Both the position numbers and the translations under genes were made by a program. 64,000 nucleotides of DNA from Bacteroides sp. (GTDB lineage Bacteria > Bacteroidota > Bacteroidia > Bacteroidales > Muribaculaceae). Within the stretch, counting starts at the first letter, position 1, and every line of letters starts with the position of its first letter. Of the stretch, positions 8,721 through 16,309 are shown in pieces. The notes beneath the pieces are model-generated. The model searched no databases and was not told the origin of the DNA. It saw only the letters and a program-made list of their open reading frames with translations. The DNA is taken from contig JAAVCX010000009.1 in assembly GCA_014802105.1 (NCBI GenBank), forward strand, positions 38,967 through 102,966, read 5' to 3'.

Positions 8721-11492
8721 ATGGATCGCCGACTGTTTCTTATAGATGCCTATGCTATTATCTACCGCGCATATTACGCCTTGTTGAGGGCCAATTTCAG
8801 TGCGGCCGGATTTAATACAGGTGCAGTGTTTGGCTTCTGCAACACACTCGAGGAGGTGCTCCGAAAGGAAAATCCTACTCATATAGCCGTGTGTTTCGAT
8901 CCCCCCCACGGGGGCACTTTCCGTCACGAGAAGTTTGACCAATATAAAGCTCAGCGACAGAAACAGCCCGAGGATATCACCCTTGCCATCCCTTATATCA
9001 AGCGCATCCTTGAGGCCTACCGTATTCCGGCCATCGAGATCGACGGCTATGAAGCCGACGACGTGATAGGCACTCTCGCACGCCACGCTGCAGCCGAGGG
9101 GTTTGATACCTATATGATGACTCCCGACAAGGACTATGGTCAGCTCGTGGCTCCCCATATATATATGTATCGCCCGGCTCTCAAGGGCGAGGGCTTTGAG
9201 ATACGCGACGAGCAGAAGGTCTGTGAGCTTTATGGTATCGATTCACCACGGCAGGTCATAGATATACTTGCTCTCGAGGGGGATGCCTCTGATAACATCC
9301 CGGGATGTCCCGGCATAGGCAAAGTAGGGGCGGCCAAGCTCGTCAAGGAGTTTGGATCGGTGGAAAACCTGCTCGATAATGCCGATACGCTCAAGGGTAA
9401 ACTCAAGGAAAAAATTACCGGCAACGCCGATCTGATACGTCTCTCCAAGTGGCTGGCCACGATATGCACCGATGTGCCGGTCGAAGTAAAAATCAGCGAT
9501 CTCGAGCGCAAGCCTCTCGATGCCGAAGGATTGATCGAGGTCTATAAGGAACTTGATTTCAAGCAGAAGATCGCCTCGTTGCGTTCATCGGTAGTGGCCC
9601 GCGAAAAAGTCGTTGAGGCCGAGCAGGTTTTATCGGGAGTCACCCCCGACAGCACGGGTATGGGCTCGCTCTTCGATGCTCCCGAGCCTGAGAGTGTTGC
9701 TCCTGTGCCGTCGCGCGGTTCCTATAAGGTTCTGTCGACCCTTGAGGAGATTGCAGCGGAGATCAAGCGGCTTGCGACTGCTCCCGAGATCGGCATTTCG
9801 GCATACGCTCCCGGAGCCGAGACTATGTCTACCCGTCTCCACGGTCTTGCAGTCAGTAGTGGAGCCGAGACAGGCAGTCTCATTCTCTGGCCGGCTGACC
9901 GCCGCGAGCGCGAGCGGCTCAACACCATTGTCGCTCCTCTGTTCGAGCACTCGGGGCCTTGTCTTGCGGGGTTTGACATCAAGCGGCTCCTGCTGTTGAT
10001 GCGCCTCGAAGGCATCTCGGTCGACAATCGATATTTTGACGACACGGTTGCTGATTATGTGCTTGATCCTGAAGTGAGACACGATGTCGCTTCCATTTCA
10101 GCCAGAGTGCTCGGCGTCACCTTGTCGGGCGTGGATCCCGATGCAAAGCCCGGTCATCCTAAGTCGGCACTCGACGAGTCCAAGGCTATGGCCCGTTACT
10201 GCGAGGAAGCCGACCTTGCCCTCCGACTCAAGTCTTCTCTCGAGACAAAGGTGGCAGAGAGAGAAATGACGGCTCTGCTTGGCGAAGTGGAATTTCCGCT
10301 TATCAGGGTTCTTGCCGATATGGAGTGGACCGGTGTGAGGATTGATCCCGGCGTACTGGCCGATCTGGCCTCACGTCTCCATAGCCGCACCGAAGCTCTC
10401 GAACGTGAGGCCTACGAAATAGCCGGCGGAGAGTTCAATATATCTTCACCCACTCAGGTCGGTATGGTGCTTTTTGACCGTCTCGGTATCGATCCCAAGG
10501 CCAAGCGCACGGCCAAAGGTTCCTATTCGACTACCGAACAGGTGCTCGAGAAGTATGCCGCCACAGTGCCTCTGGTGGGTATTATTCTCAAGATACGCCG
10601 TCTGCGTAAACTTATCTCGACCTATCTCGAGGCTTTGCCCGAGCTCGTCAATCCGGCGACCGGCAAGATCCACACTACATATAATCAGACTGTCACAGCC
10701 ACGGGGCGTATCTCCTCGACCAACCCTAATCTGCAGAATATACCTATACGTACCGACGACGGGCGCGAGATACGCCGAGCTTTCATAGCCGATCCGGGAT
10801 GCAGTATCATGAGCGCCGATTATTCTCAGATCGAGCTCCGTCTCATTGCCGACCTGGCCGAAGACCGCGACATGATAGAGGCATTTCTCTCGGGCGAAGA
10901 TATACACCGCATCACGGCTTCAAAGGTCTACGGGGTGCCTCTCGAAGAGGTCACTGACGATCAGCGCCGCCATGCCAAGACTGCCAATTTCGGTATCATC
11001 TACGGTATCTCGGCTTTCGGGCTCTCGGAGCGTCTCGGCATCCCTCGTAAAGAAGCCAAACAACTCATCGACGGATATTTCGCTACCTATCCCCATATAC
11101 GCGACTATCTCACCCGTGTGGTCGAGGAGGCCCGTCGCGACGGGTATGTGACAACCCGCATGGGGCGCCGACGCTATCTCCCCGACATCAATTCACGCAA
11201 TGCCGTAGTGCGCGGATATGCCGAGCGCAATGCCGTCAATGCGCCCGTCCAGGGATCAGCGGCCGATATAATCAAGGTCGCTATGGTGAGGATTGCCGCC
11301 GAGATCGAGAGACGTTCACTGCGTTCACGCATGATAATGCAGGTTCATGACGAACTCATCTTCAATGTCTACCCCGATGAAACTGAGGAACTGCGCCAAC
11401 TCGTGATCAGCGGTATGGAGGGAGCTTACTCAGGCTCCGTGCCCCTCGAAGTCGCCGCCGGCATAGCCCCCAACTGGCTTGAAGCTCATTAA
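8721..11492 (+). CDS. polA: DNA polymerase I, with a degenerate 3'-5' exonuclease domain
   Basis: A 923-residue repair and Okazaki-fragment polymerase. MDRRLFLIDAYAIIYRAYYA begins the 5'-3' exonuclease domain (GYEADDVIGTLA near residue 112). Polymerase motif A is ADYSQIELR near residue 700, motif B is RRHAKTANFGIIYG near 755, and motif C is MQVHDELIF near 875. The middle domain is present in length, but where DxE is expected near residue 357 it reads GISAYAPG, where NxxYD is expected near 417 it reads AGFDIKRLLLL, and near 491 it reads RYCEEADL. Proofreading is probably lost. I chose the ATG at 8721 because the frame upstream of it lies antisense to pyk and does not resemble PolA. Confidence 0.95.
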   Translation: MDRRLFLIDAYAIIYRAYYALLRANFSAAGFNTGAVFGFCNTLEEVLRKENPTHIAVCFDPPHGGTFRHEKFDQYKAQRQKQPEDITLAIPYIKRILEAYRIPAIEIDGYEADDVIGTLARHAAAEGFDTYMMTPDKDYGQLVAPHIYMYRPALKGEGFEIRDEQKVCELYGIDSPRQVIDILALEGDASDNIPGCPGIGKVGAAKLVKEFGSVENLLDNADTLKGKLKEKITGNADLIRLSKWLATICTDVPVEVKISDLERKPLDAEGLIEVYKELDFKQKIASLRSSVVAREKVVEAEQVLSGVTPDSTGMGSLFDAPEPESVAPVPSRGSYKVLSTLEEIAAEIKRLATAPEIGISAYAPGAETMSTRLHGLAVSSGAETGSLILWPADRRERERLNTIVAPLFEHSGPCLAGFDIKRLLLLMRLEGISVDNRYFDDTVADYVLDPEVRHDVASISARVLGVTLSGVDPDAKPGHPKSALDESKAMARYCEEADLALRLKSSLETKVAEREMTALLGEVEFPLIRVLADMEWTGVRIDPGVLADLASRLHSRTEALEREAYEIAGGEFNISSPTQVGMVLFDRLGIDPKAKRTAKGSYSTTEQVLEKYAATVPLVGIILKIRRLRKLISTYLEALPELVNPATGKIHTTYNQTVTATGRISSTNPNLQNIPIRTDDGREIRRAFIADPGCSIMSADYSQIELRLIADLAEDRDMIEAFLSGEDIHRITASKVYGVPLEEVTDDQRRHAKTANFGIIYGISAFGLSERLGIPRKEAKQLIDGYFATYPHIRDYLTRVVEEARRDGYVTTRMGRRRYLPDINSRNAVVRGYAERNAVNAPVQGSAADIIKVAMVRIAAEIERRSLRSRMIMQVHDELIFNVYPDETEELRQLVISGMEGAYSGSVPLEVAAGIAPNWLEAH

Positions 11493-11496
11493 GGGT

Positions 11497-11526
11497 GTCG
11501 CGGGAAGATACGTTTCGCGACTTTTT
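11497..11526 (+). terminator. Terminator after polA
   Basis: Arms GTCGCG and CGCGAC with a 13-bp loop, then TTTTT. The stem is short but stands immediately after the stop codon. Confidence 0.55.
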
Positions 11527-11577
11527 CAGCAATAGAATCTCAATTTTCAAACTTTATAGATAACCACTCTTTAAAAT

Positions 11578-11898
11578 ATGTCTCCCGAAGAGAAACTTGC
11601 CATAGAAGAAAAGATTGTCAAGATGCTCAAGACGGTCTTTGACCCCGAGATACCTGTCGACATCTATAACCTCGGTCTCATTTATGCCATTGACCTCGAC
11701 GACGATGGCAACCTGCATATCGATATGACTCTTACGGCTCCCAACTGTCCGGCCGCCGACTTCATCGTCGACGACGCTCGCATCAAGCTCGAAAGCATCG
11801 AGGGGATCAAAAGCGTGGATATACGCATTGTTTTCGAGCCTGAATGGACTAAGGACATGATGAGCGAGGAGGCCAAGCTCGACCTCGGTTTTCTCTGA
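11578..11898 (+). CDS. MIP18/DUF59 family iron-sulfur assembly protein (SufT-like)
   Basis: A 106-residue single-domain protein. FDPEIPVDIYNLGLIY and the beta strand TLTAPNCPAADFI with its conserved cysteine are the MIP18 (FeS_assembly_P) signature. Family members help insert or traffic iron-sulfur clusters; SufT stands beside suf genes elsewhere, but none are here. The rest (VDIRIVFEPEWTKDMMSEEA) matches the usual W-x-x-D-M-x-S/T-E-A tail. It follows polA and its terminator and precedes lpxH by 32 bp, so it probably shares a transcript with lpxH. The exact client is unknown. Confidence 0.88.
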   Translation: MSPEEKLAIEEKIVKMLKTVFDPEIPVDIYNLGLIYAIDLDDDGNLHIDMTLTAPNCPAADFIVDDARIKLESIEGIKSVDIRIVFEPEWTKDMMSEEAKLDLGFL

Positions 11899-11930
11899 TC
11901 TGAGCTGCCACTCTCTACCGACGGTACCCT

Positions 11931-12698
11931 ATGCGCGACCTCACCTATTTTATCTCTGACCTGCACCTCGGGGCCGGATATATTTCCGATCCGCGGGCCC
12001 ATGAGCGGCTTGTGGTCAGTTTCCTGCGTTCCATAGCTCCCGACTGCAAACGCCTGTTTCTGCTTGGCGATATACTTGACTACTGGTGGGAGTACCGCGA
12101 CGTGGTGCCGCGTGGTTTTACCCGTTTTTTCGGTCAGCTCGCCGAGATGGCCGACTCGGGGTGTGAGATCGTCTGGCTCAAAGGTAATCACGACATCTGG
12201 ATATTTGATTATCTGCCCTCCGAGATAGGCCTGAAAGTCCATGACGGTATTCTTGTGAGAGAGCTTGACGGACATCGTTTCCTGATGGAGCATGGCGACG
12301 GGGTGGGTAATCTTCCTTGGACTTTCCGACGGCTCAGAGCATTGTTCCGCTGTCGACCCGCCCAGCGACTGTTTGCGGCTATCCACCCCAGGTGGACAGT
12401 AGGTTTCGCTCATGCCTGGTCATCTCATTCGCGCAAAAGCGGAGGCTATGTCAGCTCACCCAAAGTAGCCGACGGGGTGATAGAGTGGGCCGCGGCCTAC
12501 AATGAGCGGCTTCCCGAGGCGCGACGTGTCGAATTTTTTCTTTTCGGCCATCTCCACTCTGTGGTCGATCGCTCGCTTGCCGACGGTAGCCGGGTGCTTG
12601 TCATCGGTGACTGGATCAGTAATTTTTCCTATGCCGTCTGGGATGGATCATCGTTATCGCTCAAGCGTTATGATCTTGCCTCAGGAGAGAGCGAATAG
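11931..12698 (+). CDS. lpxH: UDP-2,3-diacylglucosamine diphosphatase (LpxH family)
   Basis: A 255-residue calcineurin-like metallophosphoesterase of the inner-membrane surface. Metal ligands are seen in order: SDLHLG, LLGDILDYW, LKGNHDIW, MEHGDG and FGHLHS. The W-rich segment DYWWEYRDVVPRGFTRF is typical of Bacteroidetes LpxH, which hydrolyses UDP-2,3-diacylglucosamine to lipid X in lipid A synthesis. The start MRDLTYFISDLHLG places the first strand at the N-terminus, as in the family. A related non-LpxH phosphoesterase is possible but less likely. Confidence 0.85.
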   Translation: MRDLTYFISDLHLGAGYISDPRAHERLVVSFLRSIAPDCKRLFLLGDILDYWWEYRDVVPRGFTRFFGQLAEMADSGCEIVWLKGNHDIWIFDYLPSEIGLKVHDGILVRELDGHRFLMEHGDGVGNLPWTFRRLRALFRCRPAQRLFAAIHPRWTVGFAHAWSSHSRKSGGYVSSPKVADGVIEWAAAYNERLPEARRVEFFLFGHLHSVVDRSLADGSRVLVIGDWISNFSYAVWDGSSLSLKRYDLASGESE

Positions 12699-12835
12699 AG
12701 GATTTAGTTTACATTTTATGGGTTAACATCTTTTAACGAGATGACTTTCTGTCTTTAGCTAAATTGCGAAATTGCTTGAAAACTATCCGATTAAGTTGTC
12801 CTTATAAAAGGACGTGACGGGAGGATGTTTTCGAA

Positions 12836-12892
12836 ATATGTTGGATAACATATAAAAAAATTTCGGCGAGAGAGGGAGATGACCTACCTTTG
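12836..12892 (+). promoter_or_regulatory. Promoter of a candidate small RNA, with an upstream inverted repeat
   Basis: TACCTTTG at 12885-12892 is a full -7 match. A TTTC lies 20 bp upstream, near the -33 position (12861). A 7-4-7 inverted repeat, ATATGTT and AACATAT at 12836-12853, lies just upstream and could be an operator. No coding start follows within reach. Confidence 0.5.
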
Positions 12893-12897
12893 TGTCA

Positions 12898-12986
12898 CGA
12901 ACCTAAAACAATCTTTTTTACCTTAGAAATTGTACCTATTGGAAACTCATGGAAAGGAGCTGCGTGAAGCAGTTCCTTTTTATTTT
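12898..12986 (+). ncRNA. Candidate small RNA of about 90 nt
   Basis: A full Bacteroidetes -7 element (12885-12892) and an 11-bp GC-containing hairpin with a T run (12953-12986) bracket about 90 nt with no substantial ORF. The 5' part contains ACAAT and ATTGT, which could form a small stem around a U-rich loop. A 13-codon frame starting at the ATG near 12949 overlaps the hairpin and is probably fortuitous. I do not recognise the RNA family. Its position between lpxH and the metalloprotease locus gives no clear target. Confidence 0.45.
12953..12986 (+). terminator. Intrinsic terminator of the candidate small RNA
   Basis: AAAGGAGCTGC and GCAGTTCCTTT pair over 11 bp (one G-T pair) around a GTGAA loop, followed by TTATTTT. 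The hairpin also stands directly after the stop of the minus-strand 57-aa frame. Confidence 0.7.
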
Positions 12987-13153
12987 ATAATGATTTCCGG
13001 GTTCTGACCATTGCTGCTGAGAGGGGGAGTTATTGTAAGTTTTACTATATCATTTACCGGCTGTTTTCTTACCTGGTTATTGTCGGTAAGTAGAGTCGGG
13101 TTGTCTGTGCGACGAGTCTGTGTGGAGGCGTTGAAGTTGTCAAAGGTCGTCAT
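12980..13153 (-). CDS. Possible 57-residue hypothetical protein
   Basis: A short frame starts with ATG at 13153, 6 bp after AAAGGA on the minus strand, and ends right beside the hairpin at 12953-12979. The product begins MTTFDNFNASTQTRRTDNPT and ends NGQNPEIIIK. It is polar, rich in N, T and Q, and lacks a signal peptide or membrane segment. I do not recognise it. Codon choice looks reasonable for the genome, but no promoter match is seen upstream, so it may not be a gene. It is convergent with the candidate small RNA. Confidence 0.3.
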   Translation of the reverse strand: MTTFDNFNASTQTRRTDNPTLLTDNNQVRKQPVNDIVKLTITPPLSSNGQNPEIIIK

Positions 13154-13263
13154 GAGCTTTCCTTTAGGAGCTCGGGTAGTGAGAACTCGTAAAAATCTTC
13201 TAAAAAAGATTAAACAGAGGCATTTTGTTTGACAATATGCTATGAATATTGAGGAAAAAATAG

Positions 13264-13376
13264 TAATTTTGTATTGCACTTGAAGGGAAGGATTTTCCCT
13301 CGATGCAATAAAAGAGTGAGGAGCCAGTGCTCGTTATATTTATATTATTAGCCTGTATGGTCAGGCTTCTGGCTCC
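13264..13376 (+). promoter_or_regulatory. Promoter and folded leader of the metalloprotease-SusCD locus
   Basis: TAATTTTG at 13264-13271 matches TAnnTTTG. Directly after it, TATTGCA and TGCAATA (13272-13311) enclose GGGAA and TTCCC, a strong hairpin. A second structure at 13320-13376 has outer arms GGAGCCAG and CTGGCTCC and an inner stem AGCCTG/CAGGCT. The first hairpin overlaps the expected start site and may act at the DNA level. The second lies wholly in the leader, 45 bp before the GTG start. Confidence 0.4.
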
Positions 13377-13421
13377 GGGGAACAAATCATCAATCAATAT
13401 CTGTATAGAGTTTATATTAAA

Positions 13422-16166
13422 GTGACTACTAAATTCCGATTTCTCGCCATATCAGCTCTGATCGGAGCTTTTTTTGCCTCTTCGGGCTTAAATTCGCCTG
13501 TTTCGGCTCAGTCGTTGCCTCTCGACAGCGATCGTGGTTTCCTTTTCTTTAAAAAGAAGGGAGCTTCATCCAGGAAGCAATCGGCCCCGACCGACACCGT
13601 CCCTGCCGGAGTGAAGGCCTATAAGGCTATACTCACCGACTCGGCCGAGGTGAAGAAAGGCATGTTTAATGTCGTGCGTAACGGCGACGATTACTACTTC
13701 GAGATCCCTGTCTCGCTGCTTGGTCGCGACATGCTCATAGTCAACAAGCTCCTGAAAGTGCCTCAGGAATTCAACGATGCCGGTATCAACCGTGGCATCA
13801 ACACCTCCAACCAGATGGTGAGAATGGAGCTTGACACCAAAGGCAAGCGTGTGATGATACGCGAGTCGCGCGTCAAGCCCGTAGTCTCTCCTTCAGATGC
13901 TATCGCAGCCTCTGTGGCCGACAACTATGTGGAGCCTCTCATCGCCGCTCTTCCCATCGAGGCGCGTAACTCCGACTCCACCACTGTGGTTGTCAAGGTC
14001 AATGATCTCTATAACGGCAAGCAGTCGACCTTCGGCGACATTTTCAACGAGACCAATATCGGCACCTCGCCTATCTCTGACCTCTCGCGCATAGTCGACA
14101 TCAAATCTTTTGACAACAATGTCTATGCTGTCTCAGAGTTCACTACCCGTGTCACCGAGGGTTATAGCAGTGTCAATCTCACAGTCCAGGTAGGCTCCTC
14201 GCTGGTGCTTTTGCCCGAGAAGCCCATGACTCCCCGATTTGACACTTCGCGTGTGGGATATTTCAACCAGTCCAACACCGTCTATGCCGACTCCCAGCAG
14301 CGTGTCACCCGTCAGCACTACATCACCCGCTGGCGTCTCGAGCCCAAGCCCGAGGATATGGTGGCATACGTGGAGGGCCACATCGTGGATCCGGTCAAGC
14401 CTATCACTTTCTATATCGACAACTCCACTCCCGCCATCTGGCGCCCCTATATCAAGGAGGGTATACTCGCCTGGAATAAGGCTTTCGAGATGGCCGGCTT
14501 CCGCAACGCCGTCAGGGTCGAGGAGCTTCAGCCCGGCCAGAGTGCCGACGATAATGACATAAATTACTCGGTGCTCACTTACGCGGCTTCGCGCAAGAGC
14601 AACGCTATGGGCCCGTCGATCATCGATCCCCGTTCGGGCGAGATCATCGAGGCCGATATAATCTGGTGGCACAATGTCATTGACATTATCCGCGATTGGC
14701 TTGTGGTTCAGACCGGCGCTACCGACATCCGTGTGCGCGAGCCACTGATACCCGACTCGCTCCTCGGCGATGCCATGCGCTTCGTGGCCTGTCACGAAGT
14801 AGGCCACTCGCTCGGCTTGCGCCACAATATGAGGGCATCGGCCGCTATCCCGACCGACTCGTTGCGCTCCCCCTCCTTCACCGAGCGTCTCGGAGGCACC
14901 TCGGCCTCTATTATGGACTATGCCCGCTTCAATTATGTGGCTCAGCCCGGCGATGGTGTCAAGGTGCTCTCACCCGGCCTCGGCCCCTACGACCTCATGG
15001 CTATCGAGTATGGCTACCGATGGTTCCCTGTGGGTGATCCCGTAGCCGAGACTCCTCTGCTCCAGAATCTGCTCGCTGCCTACGATCATCCCCTCTATGC
15101 CTACACCGAGCCCACCTCAGGCCGCGATCAGGTAGATCCCAGGGCTCTCTCGGAGGATCTCGGCGACGACAATATCAAGGCTGCCACCTATGGTATGGCC
15201 AATCTGAAGCGTATCGTGCCGCGCATCCTCGACTGGTCGACCACCGGCGAGGTAGGTCAGAACTATGACGAAGCCGCCAATCTGCTCAACGCAGTGCTCG
15301 GACAGTGGAACCGCTACATGAACCACGCTCTGGCCAACGTCGGAGGTATATATATCGATAATACCACCGTGGGCGACGGACGTCACACCTACCGCCATGT
15401 CGAGAAAGCCCGTCAGCGCAGTGCCGTGAAATTTCTCATCGACGAGGCTTTCACCTATCCATCCTGGCTGGTCGATTCGCCCGTCACCGACTACACTTTC
15501 CTTGTCCAGAACTCACCCGTGGGTCGCATTGAGCTTTCTCCGTCGTTGATGATGTCGAGCTTCCAGAGTTATCTGATGTGGGATCTCCTTAACAATGACC
15601 GTCTCGTGCGTATGCTCGAGAACGAAGCCCGCAACGGCAAGGAGGCTTTCACGGCTATCGAAATGATGGATATGCTCCACGACGGCATTTTCGCCAAGAC
15701 TATCGCCGGAAAGGTGCCCGGAGTCAGAGACCGGTCGGTGCAGAAAAACTTTGTTGACGCGCTCATTATCGCTGCCTGTGAGAAGCAGGGTGTCAAGGAC
15801 GGGGTAGCCCTCCGCAACGAGGCCGAGCTCCTTGAGAGCGCCCGTATCATCGACAGTTTCTATGGACATGACCACTCCCTATGCTGTTTCTCTGACCATG
15901 GACATGACCACGAGGGCAGCAGAAGCTTCAACTCAGTGCTCGGCGGCCCCGCCGGAGAGCAGAGCAGCGCTCCCCGCACCCTCAACTTCTACTCTACACA
16001 GTCCAACCGCACCTCGGATGCAATCTCCATAAAGCGCGGTGAACTGATGAAAATACGCTCCTTGCTCAAATCGCGTCGTGTATCCACTTCCGACACCGCC
16101 GCGCGCTATCACTATGATGACCTTCTGATGCGCATCAACACCGCTCTGGGTCTTCCCCTTGAATGA
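13422..16166 (+). CDS. Secreted zinc-dependent metalloprotease (DUF5117/DUF5118 type)
   Basis: A 914-residue protein starting with GTG. A signal peptide ends near PVSAQ (residue 30). The central domain carries HEVGHSLGLRHN near residue 456, the HExxHxxGxxH zinc motif of metzincins, followed by SIMDYARFNY, a Met-turn. Large N-terminal (DUF5118/DUF5117) and C-terminal regions match the long Bacteroidetes zinc-dependent metalloproteases that often stand near SusC/SusD. A Cys-His-rich patch (HDHSLCCFSDHGHDHEG near residue 820) is unusual and could bind metal. It probably cleaves proteins or peptides in the periplasm or at the surface. The folded leader upstream suggests regulated expression. Confidence 0.88.
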   Translation: MTTKFRFLAISALIGAFFASSGLNSPVSAQSLPLDSDRGFLFFKKKGASSRKQSAPTDTVPAGVKAYKAILTDSAEVKKGMFNVVRNGDDYYFEIPVSLLGRDMLIVNKLLKVPQEFNDAGINRGINTSNQMVRMELDTKGKRVMIRESRVKPVVSPSDAIAASVADNYVEPLIAALPIEARNSDSTTVVVKVNDLYNGKQSTFGDIFNETNIGTSPISDLSRIVDIKSFDNNVYAVSEFTTRVTEGYSSVNLTVQVGSSLVLLPEKPMTPRFDTSRVGYFNQSNTVYADSQQRVTRQHYITRWRLEPKPEDMVAYVEGHIVDPVKPITFYIDNSTPAIWRPYIKEGILAWNKAFEMAGFRNAVRVEELQPGQSADDNDINYSVLTYAASRKSNAMGPSIIDPRSGEIIEADIIWWHNVIDIIRDWLVVQTGATDIRVREPLIPDSLLGDAMRFVACHEVGHSLGLRHNMRASAAIPTDSLRSPSFTERLGGTSASIMDYARFNYVAQPGDGVKVLSPGLGPYDLMAIEYGYRWFPVGDPVAETPLLQNLLAAYDHPLYAYTEPTSGRDQVDPRALSEDLGDDNIKAATYGMANLKRIVPRILDWSTTGEVGQNYDEAANLLNAVLGQWNRYMNHALANVGGIYIDNTTVGDGRHTYRHVEKARQRSAVKFLIDEAFTYPSWLVDSPVTDYTFLVQNSPVGRIELSPSLMMSSFQSYLMWDLLNNDRLVRMLENEARNGKEAFTAIEMMDMLHDGIFAKTIAGKVPGVRDRSVQKNFVDALIIAACEKQGVKDGVALRNEAELLESARIIDSFYGHDHSLCCFSDHGHDHEGSRSFNSVLGGPAGEQSSAPRTLNFYSTQSNRTSDAISIKRGELMKIRSLLKSRRVSTSDTAARYHYDDLLMRINTALGLPLE

Positions 16167-16309
16167 TCTCAGCTTCAGTGCTTCTATCTCTTCTTTCTCC
16201 TCTCTCCTCCACTACTTTATTCGACCCTTCTCGCGGAGATCGCAGAGACCTTCTTTACTACCTCTTATAATCGTCTAATTATCACGCAGTATTATAGTAA
16301 CTAAGCTTA

